Below, in pieces: positions 1 to 10,856 of a DNA stretch of 64,000 nt (positions are counted from its first letter, which is position 1; each line of letters begins with the position of its first letter). The notes below the pieces were generated by a model. The model ran no database searches, had not been told where the DNA came from, and was given only the letters and a program-made list of their open reading frames with translations. The stretch covers positions 975,183-1,039,182 of the forward strand of contig NW_022985556.1 in NCBI RefSeq assembly GCF_010093815.1, in the 5' to 3' direction. The DNA is from Pseudovirgaria hyperparasitica (taxonomy: Eukaryota > Ascomycota > Dothideomycetes > Acrospermales > Acrospermaceae). Position numbers and translations under genes: made by a program.

Positions 1-1850
1 CTAGGCCTAATTAGATAATCTTACCTATATAAGAAGTTAAGATAGATAAAATCTAGTTTATTAGGAAAATACTTATATAAATCTTAGATTAGCGAATATT
101 AGTAAGTATCTAAGACGAAGCGTAGAGAATAACTAAGGTCTTATAAGACTTAGAATAGGGATATAGAGATAGATAACGATCTAGGTCGCTAAGGGTAGCT
201 TTCTAGAGGGAAGGGATAATTATTAGGACTTAGCCTTAGGTAGAACCCGACCTATATATACCTTAGCTAATAGGGTTAGAAGGTAATATAAAGGGCGGTA
301 AATAGTCACGTGCTAGATAGATCGGTATCTCTTTATATATATACTCTCGGATTTCTACTAAAAGGGTTTGGTAGTAATTCATTCTATAATAGAATACACC
401 CCATTGTTCTATCTAACTATACTACTATCCAATAACCCTATTCTTACATATTGCGCGTGGCTATCTAAATATAAGAGAGAGTTAAAGAAGAGAGATAGAT
501 AGATAGATAGATAGAGATACTACTAATACACTTCTACGACTATCGAGTAGAGTTATATAGACTATATTTTAGAATATATATATATATTTATACTACTTTT
601 ATATTACTTTATTAGGAAATATATTAGAATATATTAGTAGTAACATTACTCTATAACTTTAGCTCCTTTAAATCTCTCTACTAATTTAACTATATTATCG
701 CTATCTCTACTACGTTTAAAGCTATCTAACTACTCTATTAGATATATATAAATCTCCTTATTAATATAGGAACCCTTAGCTATATACTTAAAGAACTTTA
801 GTATAAATCTATTATAGTAGCTATTACGGAGTACCCTTTCTATAAAATTACTAAAGTTATAATACTTATCGCGCTTATATACCTACTATCTATATATCTA
901 CGCCTTAAGTACCGCCTATATAAGCTTAATTAGGTTATAGTCTAGCGAATACGGAGATAGATAGCGTACGACGTAGCTAGCCCTAGTTAGAATAGCCGTA
1001 ACTTTAGGGATATAATAAAGATTTAGGTTATCTATTATAATAACTATTATCTTATTTAGATAGTAAGCCTTAATCCCTAGTAATAGATACTTATTTAACT
1101 ATAAGATAAAGTCTTTCTACTTATAATATCCCTTCTTAAAACGGTAGTAAATGAATTTATCTAGGCTAATTACGCTATAGATACTCCACGTCTTACTACG
1201 TTATATATTTTTATACTAAGTTACTTAATTACTATAAGGTAAGTATCCCCATAGTCTCTAACCTATTTTCTTATTAAATATAGTCTTATTAATAAAGATA
1301 AGCTAATTAGAGGTAAAGTTCTTTATATCTTAGTAATAAGAGTCGTATATAACCGAACTCTAGTTTATATAGATTCTCTTAATATTCGTCCGTATATAGC
1401 CTTACTTCTTAAGATTATATCTAATTAACTAGTAAGTTATCTATATATCTCTTTTCTCTTCTAGGAATTACTAAATCTTATCTAAGTATAGGTATTCGAA
1501 TCGGTATAGTAAGACGAGTACTACTATCTAGTTATTAGTTAATGCCTTTAGATTTTAACTAGAAGGATTTAATGGCGCTATAGCCTATCCCTATATACTT
1601 ATATTTCTCTATATATAGTATATAGTTATCTTATTATAGTAGTAAATATCTACTATCTAAGTAGGAGATATACTAAGCTAGAGATAGATAATAATATTAA
1701 CGTATACCTAGTTCGATAGCTAAGGAGCTACTATAATACTAATATTAGGTATACACGTATTAAAAGTAGGGTTATCGACGTACTAATAACTATATATAGT
1801 GCCTATAAATACTATAAAGTATCTATATACGTGGATTCGACGTATTTTAC
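1..1850. repeat. RIP-degraded, AT-rich repeat island
   Basis: This stretch is built almost only from TA, AG, CT and AT steps. CpA and TpG are nearly absent over long runs, for example 1-300 and 480-1840. That is the known footprint of repeat-induced point mutation, which turns CpA into TpA on both strands of duplicated DNA. A segment at about 305-450 still has CA/TG steps (CACGTG, TTTGGTAG, CACCCCATTG) and may be single-copy DNA between two mutated elements. There is a (GATA)n run near 485-515. No intact gene is present. Base composition returns to normal at about 1850-1900. Confidence 0.85.
646..1470 (-). mobile_element. Dead Tc1/mariner-type (DDE_3) DNA transposon relic
   Basis: One minus-strand frame gives a transposase-like protein interrupted only by stops of the kind RIP makes from Trp and Gln codons. 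Recognisable blocks in order are LIFINKTIFNKK near 1270-1310 (matching FxDExxFNxR), KTWSIYSVISLD near 1150-1190 (TWSVYGVI), VIIIDNLN near 1020-1045 (VIVMDNAS) and SPYSLDYNLIK near 925-960 (PPYSPDLNPIE). The second Asp and the terminal block are 34 residues apart, as in D34E enzymes. The first catalytic Asp now reads Asn and the Glu reads Lys, both G-to-A changes. Terminal inverted repeats could not be defined. The family call is good; the limits are approximate. Confidence 0.75.
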
Positions 1851-2247
1851 GACGTTACGGCTACTATACACGATAATATTTAAAATACTCATTTACTATG
1901 GAAAAACGTTGTGTTGCGCACGAGCGTGCATGCCAAGAGTTGCGCTGAAAAAGTTACGGACGGATCCTCTCAAGCCACACATCCTGTGCCAGGTTGAGAC
2001 CCATGACCCATCTCTCAACCCTGCCCTTTTGCATCATACGGCGTGCTGTGCACTCGCTCTGCCCTGTTTCTGAGCATGGTTGCGTGTAGAAAGCAAGGGT
2101 TGAGATGGCAGATGGTAAGCAGGGTATGGGATTTAGACGGAGGATTTATATAGATATGGCATCCTGTCCATCAGTCGAGTGCTTGGAATACATACTTATT
2201 TTTGTCGTCGGAAGATTATTAATACTGAGGCATCTTTCACGTTCATC
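1851..2247. promoter_or_regulatory. Upstream region of the 2248 gene, edge of RIP island
   Basis: Normal-composition DNA between the RIP island and the first gene. It includes the GC-rich alternation at about 1915-1935 (GCGCACGAGCGTGCATGC). Nothing else was recognised; it presumably holds the promoter of the next gene. Confidence 0.4.
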
Positions 2248-2791
2248 ATGTCAGACCCAACCAAGAGCCAAGATAAGCAAGGCTATACGGGGGGTGCGAA
2301 GCAGTACTATAATCAGCAGTACGAATCCTGGTATCCGTGGATCGAGGACCAGTATTTGAAATGGTTCACGAAGGATAACAAGGCGAGCTACGCAACCAAG
2401 GGTGCTTGCATTCCCATACTTCATTCCTCCTGATCATCGTACGCTGACTGCAACCTTAGATGCCCTCGACAAGTCCAAAGTCACCGGAATTGACCAAGTC
2501 GATAAACTTCAGGATGGTGTGAACGGACTTGTTGCTGGACAAGTCGGCAAAGGCGGCCTTGCGCAACCTATTGGAGACTATGTGTCGAAAGAAGGCGTGA
2601 ACAGAATGGAACGAGGAGGGAAAGATGACAATGGAGAATTCACGCCTGGTGGTGCTGGGGATACATATGTCAATCAGGCGAAGGGGGGCGTCTCGAGTGG
2701 TGCCAGTGCGGTGGCGGATGGTGCGAAGGGTGTTGGTGGGATAGCCACCGGGTGGATGGGTGGTCAGAAGGAGGGAGAGCAGAAGAAGTAG
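2248..2791 (+). CDS. Small conserved hydrophilic protein of unknown function
   Basis: Two exons, 2248-2401 and 2460-2791, separated by a 58-nt intron (GTGCTT...TTAG). The phase joins as ACC AAG G|AT and gives about 161 residues. The protein is hydrophilic, with a Tyr/Trp-rich N-terminal half (KQYYNQQYESWYPWIEDQYLKW) followed by Gly-rich text (KVTGIDQVDKLQDGVNGLV, VGKGGLAQPIGDYVSKEG) and a C-terminus ending GEQKK. It has no signal peptide or membrane segment. It resembles small Gly-rich proteins seen widely in ascomycetes, but I cannot give it a name or activity. The start is the ATG just before MSDPTKSQDK; an upstream in-frame ATG at 2179 gives a non-conserved extension. Confidence 0.7.
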
Positions 2792-2932
2792 ACACATTGT
2801 CTGATGCACGATGATATGCTAATTTCTTCTTGTTGAGATTCGGACCAGGTTTCAGAATCCTTTCATGTCAACTATATCTTACCTTTGCATACACAAAAAG
2901 TTGTGGTTAAGTGCTCATCGATACTACGATTA

Positions 2933-3588
2933 TCATGCCGTAAGCTTCTCCGCAAGCACGAAGCCATGCCAGAGCATCGCGACTAGACCTCCCAGGTTGA
3001 CTAAAGTGCTTATGCCGTGGAGCGCTCCAAACTGCTTGTTCAGCTTCTGCATATCTTCACTGTGTGGACCCTCGTCATATGCCTTCTTTCCGTCTCTTGT
3101 CTCTTGGTGCTTTCTTAGTATCATAACTCGTGTAGTCTCAGGGCCCAGATACAATGTGTTTGCGACACTGGAGATGACCATTGTGGCGATAGGTAGCCCC
3201 AAAGTCCATTTGTGCTCGGCTGAGAAGACCGATTTGATGCCACCGAAAGGATATGTGAGCGCGAGAGCAGCAGAAAGGAATGTTTGCATGCCGAAGTACA
3301 CTGGAAAGGTATGCTAGAAAGATGTCAGGGCTTAGATATTGAGGAGCTATAATCTAGCTTGCCTTCTGCAACGTGGAGAATTGCGGACGAGGTAGCACGC
3401 GGAAGGCGATGATGCCTCCGACGAAGCTCTGAAATATAGTGCTGCCTAGCAATGTGCCATAGCTATTGATACCCAGGGTCAGTGTTCGCGCACCGAGATG
3501 AATGGACGCCACGGTCTTATGACGTAGTTGGAATGTACCTGATGATGTGATAAGGCGCGAGGCTCGAGATCTGCGATAGAGAAGGCAT
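2933..3588 (-). CDS. TMEM205-like (DUF4149) multi-pass membrane protein
   Basis: Three exons on the minus strand: 3588-3539, 3462-3363 and 3313-2933, giving 176 residues. The spliced N-terminus reads MPSLSQISSLAPYHIISYGTL followed by FQSFVGGIIAFRVLPRPQF and LQKHTFPVYFGMQ. This is the signature of the TMEM205/DUF4149 family of four-helix membrane proteins. The hydrophobic blocks TFLSAALALTYPFGG and ALHGISTLVNLGGLVAML fit that. Human TMEM205 is linked to platinum-drug tolerance; the fungal role is unknown. The second intron starts with GC (GCAAGC) rather than GT and is the only junction that keeps the conserved LQK-HTFPVYF text in frame. The gene shares its upstream region with Ku80. Confidence 0.85.
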
Positions 3589-3932
3589 TGCTGAGCCGCT
3601 ATTGTCTAGTAAGAATGGATACGGAGGCAGAGTGCTCATCATTCACGAACGGATGACTGAAGCAAGATCGTATGAGGCATAAGTACCCCCTCAACAATCG
3701 ATTACCATTTCATGTTGCATATTTGCGCTTGGCTGTTTCAGGTAAGGCCCCACTTACCTGGGGTGCGGGTTCGCACGTGCGCGCGCGTTTTCATGGTGCG
3801 TGCGCCTTCTGCCTTGGGTGAAGTAGGCACGAACAAGGCGGCACGCGTCGTCAATTATATTTAAAATATGGCGAGGCGCCCATAGGCTTTCTCTTCACTT
3901 CAACACTCTACCAAACGCCTTGTAACGTAATC
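3589..3932. promoter_or_regulatory. Shared divergent promoter of TMEM205-like gene and Ku80
   Basis: This 344-bp region lies between divergent starts. It contains a perfect 8-bp inverted repeat CAGGTAAG...CTTACCTG with a 6-nt loop at 3739-3760, then GCACGTGCGCGCGCG near 3771-3786, which includes an E-box-like CACGTG. TATTTAAAATATGG lies near 3858-3871, about 65 bp upstream of the Ku80 start, and could act as a TATA region. All regulatory roles are inferred. Confidence 0.5.
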
Positions 3933-6505
3933 ATGGCCAATAAAGAAGCAACTATCTACATCGTAGATGTTGGCAGAAACACTGGAGATACACATTCAGG
4001 CAGAGATGAGAGTGACCTGGAATGGAGTTTGAGATGGGTGTGGGACAAAATTACGACTACAGTGCGTCTCACCTTCACTGTGTCTCTGGGAGTTGTGATG
4101 CTTATTCTCGGCATAGGTAGGAACAGGCAGGAAGACTGCGATGGTCGGTGTACTTGGCCTGCGAACCGCCGGTAAAGAGGACTCCTGAGCGATTGAAAGT
4201 AGGCCTGATCTTCGTATAGCGACCGATCACTTTTTGAGTGACGAGGGGGGTTATGAGCATATTTCGATATTCCACCCCATTTCGCAGTATGCAGTGCACC
4301 CATGTGGTCGACCAATCATCTGACTTTCGCCTAGAGTTTTGATGCCAGACGTGCGCAAGCTTCGCGAGAAGTTTGAGCCCAGCAGCACCAATGCTGGTGA
4401 TGGTATGTATGATGATAATATTGAATATTTTCGCTAATGTAGCTAGCCATCTCCGCTATAATTCTTGCTACACAGATGATAACAGATCATTGCAAGAAGC
4501 TGAAGTACACTAAAAAGATATTTCTAGTTACTAACGGGCGTGGGCACATGGATGCGGATGCTGGTGATATCGCAGGTCTTGCCAAAAAGATCCAAGACGA
4601 AGACATTGAGCTGACAGTGCTTGGGGTCGACTTCGATGACGTAGAATATGGCTTCAAAGAAGAAGACAAAAGTGACACCAAAGCCAGTAACGAGACAATC
4701 CTGCGATCACTTACTGAGCAATGTAATGGTCAATTTGGTACTCTTGAAGAGGCCATCTCAGCACTGGGTGCCCCCCGAGTGAAGACAACGAGACCCGTCC
4801 ACTCATACAAGGGCCCGTTGACTCTTGGAGACCCGGAAAACTATGATACAGCGATGTCAATTGACGTCGAACGTTACCCTCGTATTGCTGTTGCAAAACC
4901 ACCTTCGGCAAGTCAATTCGTCGTCAGGTCTGGCGCGACGCAGGACAGCGTCCAGTCATCCGAAACCCTTCAAGAAGGAGGTGCATCGGATCAGCGACCG
5001 GATGGTGACCTGGCTGCTGTCAAGAACGCCCGAAACTACCAGGTACCAGATGAAGACGCCCCAGGGGGCAAAAAAGACGTACCGGAAGACGAGCTCGCAA
5101 AAGGCTACGAGTATGGTCGCACAGCTGTTCATATCAATGAATCTGAACGTAACGTTACAGAACTTGACGTCGAGCCGTGTCTCGATATCATAGGTTTTGT
5201 TCCGAGAACCAATGTCAGCACGTACGGCAGTTTTATACTTATTAACCGCTGACATTTTTTAGGTCCAACGTTACTTTAGCATGTCGAAGACGTGTATGAT
5301 TATAGCACAGAAGGCAAATGACAAGGCCAGTCTCGCACTTTCGTCGCTTATACATGCACTGCATGAACTCGACACGTATGCGATTGCTCGATTTGTGAAC
5401 GCTAGGAAGTCGAAACCAGTCATACTTCTCCTCGCCCCTGAAATCGAGATCGAGTACGAGTGCTTAATTGACGTGGAGCTACCATTCTCGGAAGACATAC
5501 GCCAATATCGATTTCCACCACTAGACAGGGTCTTGACGGTGTCCGGCAAGACTATCACTGAGCATAGAAACTTACCAAGTAAGGACCTAATGCAAGCAAT
5601 GAGCGACTACGTAGATGCCATGGATCTATCAACCGCAGGAAAGGACGATGATGGGTGTGTAATAGTGTCTGGCTGTGGCTGAATTCCTCTGCTAACTCAC
5701 TAGGGATGTTTGCGAGTATGCAACAATGGATCAGACATTCTCGCCAGTATTGCACAATGTCAATCAGAACATCCAGTGGCGAGCAGCTCGAGGAGACCAA
5801 TCCTTGGCTCCAGTATTAGAGATCTTAACGCGCTACTCAAGACCACCAGATGATCTAGTCACGAGCGCCACCACAGAGATAAACACACTCGTCAAAAGAA
5901 GCGATGTCAAACCAGGTACTATGTTCAGTCCTCAAGTGAGCGAGAATGTGCTAATGTGGTCAGTTCCGCCAAAGCTGAAAGGTCGAAAGCGCAACAGAGA
6001 GACAGAGAAGCCCTTGTCCGGCCTGAATGTTGAAGAGCTTCTGGGCCGCGAGAAACGAACGAAAATCTCGGCCGAAAACGCTATCCCAGAGTTCAAGCAG
6101 TATATTGAGAACAGCGAAGATTTCAGTGCTATTAAAAACGCCGCTGACCAAATGTTCAATCATGTCAGCTCATACATTCAGCATAGTATAGGGGACAGCA
6201 AATACGGCATGGCCACTGAAGTTTTATATGTCGTAAAACAGAGCATGATCGACTACGAAGAACCAGAGATATACAATGAACACTTAGCCGCTTTGAAAAG
6301 AAAGGTCCTGGACGGCTCGCTAGGAGGAAACCGCACAGATATGTGGGTTCGTATACGACACAACAGACTTGGGCCCATTACGAAAGAACAGTCAAAACAC
6401 TCAAAATACTCAGAAGAGGAGGCAAAGAGGGTACGTAACAAAGTATATGCGCCAAGTGGGACATGACTGATCTACGCACAGTTCATGCGGGTGTCACCTA
6501 AATAG
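3933..6505 (+). CDS. KU80: Ku80 (Ku70/80 heterodimer subunit, non-homologous end joining)
   Basis: Eight exons: 3933-4061, 4117-4171, 4220-4286, 4335-4402, 4447-5213, 5263-5654, 5704-6430 and 6482-6505; total 2229 nt, 742 residues, close to the usual fungal size. Ku80 with Ku70 forms the ring that binds double-strand breaks and recruits ligase IV; it also acts at telomeres. The N-terminal vWA-like domain begins [18 protein letters not shown]. It continues [37 protein letters not shown] and [14 protein letters not shown]. The central beta-barrel follows ([39 protein letters not shown]). The C-terminal helical region near residues 590-720 ([15 protein letters not shown]) matches the Ku80 C-terminal domain. 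The last exon is tiny and encodes only FMRVSPK. All phases agree. Confidence 0.95.
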
Positions 6506-7090
6506 GATCGCTGCAGCGACCGTCTTGCGGTTGCTTAATCTTCGTCGGAATCTGCTAACTCAGAAGTGAATCACAAGAATGTGGACCCCATGCAAGGCAA
6601 GGCCTAGCATGACAATAGTTGGGAAAGTCGAAGCTGCTTCTGACTGCCGACGCCTTTGCTTCAGCTGGCTAGCTACTGTCTTTTACAACACACTGGCCCA
6701 GTCACCGTACCTTGCATTAAGATTCATTCTGGCTATCAAAGGTAATACCTGCCAGGCACGAGTCTGCGGAGCGATTGTGTGATCTCAGCCACAAATACAA
6801 CACCAGCCCAGTCACAAGCAGGTACTGTGTAGACTAGAATCTAACCAAGATTTCGGAACCCATGTTGTTCATTGTCACCAATTGTCATCCTAATCTCGCT
6901 GATGGAGTAGGAGGTCCCTACTGGCTTTTGTTGCGGCAGAAGTATCCACTTCATTGACACTATACCCAAATTAGTGAGCAGTGGTCGAAGCTCCGTATCA
7001 CAACCTGTGCCGCATTCGTTTTCAATGCAGCTTCAAGCTCTCTCTCAAACCCAAATCTACCAAGGTGTGAACAGATGCCATCAATTCTGC
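6506..7090. other. Intergenic, no gene seen
   Basis: This 585-bp stretch runs between the Ku80 stop and the regulator start. It should hold the Ku80 3' UTR and the regulator promoter. An in-frame ATG at 6974 could extend the regulator N-terminus, but the extension looks non-coding. Confidence 0.4.
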
Positions 7091-9375
7091 ATGGAGTCCC
7101 CAACAAGCCCAAAGCGACATCGCAGAGATCGTCGTGTCCCCGACGAGAAGCGAAAAAGAGCCTCGCATGCGTATATTTGTGGTGTTGGAGTTGCGAGCAG
7201 TCTGCTAACCTCTCGTAGGTGTACTCGATGCAAGTCTCGCAAGAGCAAGTGCATTGAAGTTCAACGTGGAGTCTGCCAAAGCTGCCAGCAACAAAATCTA
7301 TCTTGTCGCTTTGAGCGTGTACGAGGGGCCTCGAAAGCTGAGGACCGGCAAAACTCAGAAGCATTTGATTCTAGGCATAAGCCACGTCACAACACAGGGC
7401 CGTGTAAGACATGGTCCGATCCGATATCATGGCCACAGCGTTGATTTGTGCAGCAGAGGGGTTTGTGTGGCCTCCTTTTCTCTCAAGGCTACGACAATCA
7501 TTCTATCTCGACCCTGACCTTACCTGCAACTCTACGCTACATATGAGCGATCAACAAGTACGTCGGCGAAGGTAATTGCAGGGTGCTAAGCTGACTATCA
7601 GATAAACATCTCAAGCGGAACATTGCAGTCAGATCAGTCAGGAAAAGTTCATCTTGCTGTCACGTCCTTACCACCGGAATCTATCACACGTTTCTTATTG
7701 AAAGTTTGTAACGAGCATGGTACAGATGCATTCTTCTACTTCGATCAAGCAAGTATGTCAGAAGACATCACTAACCTCTACTCCGATCCTGGTTCCGCTT
7801 TGCGACGAGATCCATCATTCGTCTGCTTGTTGTACGCTATGCTTGCTCTAGGAAGTCAATGGACTACTTAGCTCGACCCGAGGGACCATTATCGAATGTT
7901 GTACCCAGGGACCCCGGCTTGACTTTCTTTCGCCAAGCCCGCGGTCTCATGTCGGATGTGATAGAGCTCAATTGTATCCGGGCTGTGCAGGCATCGTTCG
8001 TCATTGGGGTTTATCTACTTCCAGCCAACGCTATTGGATCAAGTTATGTTTACTTGGGCATCGCATTGCGCAAAGCTCTTGCTTTAGATCTACATCTAGC
8101 TCACCAGGATACGGACTTTACTACACTTGAGCGAGAGCTCCGTCGGAGATTATGGTGGTCAATATATTCCTTGGAACGGTATGTTAAAGGATGATCCGAC
8201 GTTATTCGCGGACTTACAGTAGTCAGGAACACTACACTGAAATTAAATCGCCCACGTTCCATCGCAGTCTCGACCATCTCCGCTCCACTTCCATCGGAAT
8301 TACCTCAGCTGGATGCTCAACAGGCTTTCAACAACCTCCAGCATCAGATTGCTAACGCACGACTGACACTCCTTCTCGACCAGCTGCAAGATACCTTGTG
8401 CGTTGAGAACTTAGTCTCATGCAGCCCATCACTAACATAGCTAGGGACCCTCAGAAATATGTATCAGGGATAGAACATTCTCTAAAGACCTGGAAACGGT
8501 CACTCCCACCGAGCTTGAGATTATGTAATGCCCATCCGAAGTCGTCCAACTTTCGCGCCGTTTTCCACTTGCACCTAAATTACCATATTGCTTGGATCTT
8601 TATGGGCAAGCTTAGTGTTCTTACTATGATTCGAGCTAATCTTCAGTATGATCTTGGTCGCTCTAGCACCCAGGTTCATCTCGCAGAACATGAAGAGCGC
8701 CTTGCACGAGCATGTATCGGTTCAGCAAACAAGATCTTGCACATGTTTCAGGACATGCAGAGTACGGGGAATCTGACTCGATTCTCTTTTACCGACTTCC
8801 AAGGTTGTAGCATCGCAACAGTCATAATCATCCTCTCAGGGATGCTTGAGAGAAACGCTATTTACGAAAGAGTGGCAGCATTCGGCAAAGACTGCCTTGA
8901 AAGCATGGCTGAAGGCAACGCTACCGCTCGTGCAGGCGTTAAATTCGTGGAGGCTGTGAGATCGATTGCAGACGAAGCCGTGAGCAGGATGCGACAATCT
9001 CAAAGATCTACTTCACATCTAGAAGCCATGCCACTCCTGTCAGACTATGAACACTGGGCTCAGTGGATACAGCAAGCAGACAATGTGTCGAGTGAGCACA
9101 ACAGACCACAAAATGATTCGGAAATTCCTGCACAGTCTCCAGGGGCCTCGCAATCGACAGTCGGGGACAGGGCATGTCACACCACACAAAACGACTTGAT
9201 CCTTGGCCCTGGCACGATTCCGACAGAAGAAGAACTGATAGGCCTTAATATTGACTGTCCGATTACAGTTCAAAGAGACGATCCTACGTTTCTCATGGGG
9301 CTTACTGGACTTGATATGCTCGATTTTGGGTCCCAGGATTCAGGTTTTGACGCGTTTGAATTAGACTTCTGCTGA
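7091..9375 (+). CDS. Zn2Cys6 transcription factor with fungal_trans domain, carrying one frameshift
   Basis: Exons are 7091-7170, 7219-7403, 7454-7557, 7602 to about 7865, about 7866-8178, 8227-8397 and 8445-9375. The binuclear zinc cluster is complete: Cys28, 31, 38, 46, 49 and 56 with spacing C-X2-C-X6-C-X7-C-X2-C-X6-C (CTRCKSRKSKC...CQSC...C). It is followed by WPPFLSRLRQSFYLDPD and the middle homology region (YAMLALGSQW, LARPEG, WWSIYSLER, LKLNRPRSI). At 7860-7870 the frame breaks inside an otherwise conserved block: SQWTT-stop in one frame and LARPEG in another, a net loss of one base or gain of two. No intron fits. Either the gene is recently inactivated or a base is wrong in the assembly. 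It sits beside a permease and an amidohydrolase and may regulate them. Confidence 0.8.
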
Positions 9376-9470
9376 ACTCAACACACTTTCAGCTCAATCC
9401 ACAAAATGCTATATACACTCAGAGCAGGCTTGAATCAAATATTTCCAACTTATTCGACCCTACGATAGCA

Positions 9471-10856
9471 TCACAAGGATGCACCAATTTTAATTGGCAT
9501 GTTGGCATCTTCCGCTAGACCGCTCCAACGACTTTTATATACTCGACCCTCCTTCATTACGCCTTTCACGTAGGTTTCTGGCGCGTCAAGGATTTTAACA
9601 TTGTCCAGTGGATTTGAAGCTAGGAATAGAATGTCAGCCTCGAAGCCTACCTCCACCTGGCCTAAACTATTCGTTTGGTCCATCATTGAGGCAGCATTCA
9701 ATGTTGCACTTCGCAGAACCTCCAACGGGGTCAGCACTTTGGAGCGCAAGGCAAACTCATGGGTCTGAGCTGCGCCCAACGGACCTTGATCACGTCAGTC
9801 ATTTGTCAACGTAATCATGGAATGGCTGCACATACCCAACAGATCAGTCCCAAAGCACATCTTGACACCCGCTTCAGAGGCAATTTTGAGAGCTTCTAGA
9901 CCAGCTTCGAGTACTTCTGTGTTTTTCGACTGTTCCGATCGCGGCAGAAAACCTTCCCAAGCAGGCGCAGCCATCTGGTCGTAAGTGACCAATGTTGGTG
10001 TCAGGAACGCCTCATGCTCTGCCATCAACACGGCCGTCTCTTTGTCGAGAAAATTACCGTGTTCGATGCCCTGAACGCCATTCTCAATACAATGGCGGAT
10101 TGCCGCTGGAGTATATGCATGTGCTGTCACATAGGTACCAGCATTTTTTGCACAGTTTACCATGGCTCGGATCTCCTTTGGCGTGAACTGCAGGTGTGAA
10201 ATCTTGTCCGTGGGACTAGACACACCTCCACTGCCCATGATTTTAATGAAATCGCTTCCACATCGGATCTCTTCTCGAACAGCTTGCATGCATTGTGCGA
10301 CGCCGTTGCAGACACGACCGAGCCCAGCGTGCGCACCTCCACAACAAGCAGAGAGATCATGTTTGTTACGAAAATCTGCATGGCCTCCTGACTGGCTGAG
10401 CGCGTGACCCGCGATAAACAGTCGAGGACCAGGAAATACGCCATCTTCGATTGCCTCCTTGATCGCCGTATGAGCACCACCGCAATCCCGGACGGTTGTG
10501 AAGCCTCGGTGTAGCATCTGTGCGCAGACATATGGCTGGCGTAGAAGACTCACAGATTCTGGATTGCCGAATGCAGCAGCTAGGTTGTCAAATCCAGGCG
10601 TCGCGACTAGATGAACATGGCAATCGATCAATCCTGGACAAAGATATAGGCTGGTGCAATCGATCTGTATATAGCCTGTTCGAGGAGGAGATGGAAAAGA
10701 AGATGGCGTAATGGAGTGTATCTTTCCACGTATAATAGTAACATCAACATTCGCCCGAATTGAACCATGCGCTACATCAACTATCGAAGCGTTTTGGAGA
10801 ATATACGGTCTTGGTGCCGGTCGAAGCCATGGCTTCAATGCCTTTTCGTTGACCAT
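9471..10856 (-). CDS. Ochratoxinase-like metal-dependent amidohydrolase
   Basis: Two exons, 10856-9836 and 9784-9471, with a 51-nt intron (GTATGT...CAAG); 444 residues. This is an amidohydrolase-superfamily TIM barrel that cleaves amide bonds with one or two metal ions, in the branch holding imidazolonepropionase-like enzymes and fungal ochratoxin amidase. Every expected ligand is visible: H80 and H82 (DCHVHL), K205 (IKIMGSGG, usually carboxylated), H246 (TAHAY), H266 (GIEHGN) and D338 (GTDLLG). The C-terminal QTHEFALRS and VEVGFEADILFLASNPLDN are typical of the family. It has no signal peptide, so it is probably cytosolic. It diverges from the Dal5-like permease gene at 11383, which fits a hydrolase acting on an imported amide. 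The substrate cannot be told from sequence. Confidence 0.88.

Noticed and set aside
1700-1760. Inverted repeat CGTATACCTAG / ATTAGGTATACACG as a transposon terminal repeat
   Set aside because: The arms are only about 45 bp apart on one side of the element and RIP-type text makes such matches frequent by chance.
7859-7875. An intron explaining the regulator frame change
   Set aside because: The only GT...AG pair fitting (GTCAATGGACTACTTAG) is 17 nt, far too short; a frameshift is more likely.
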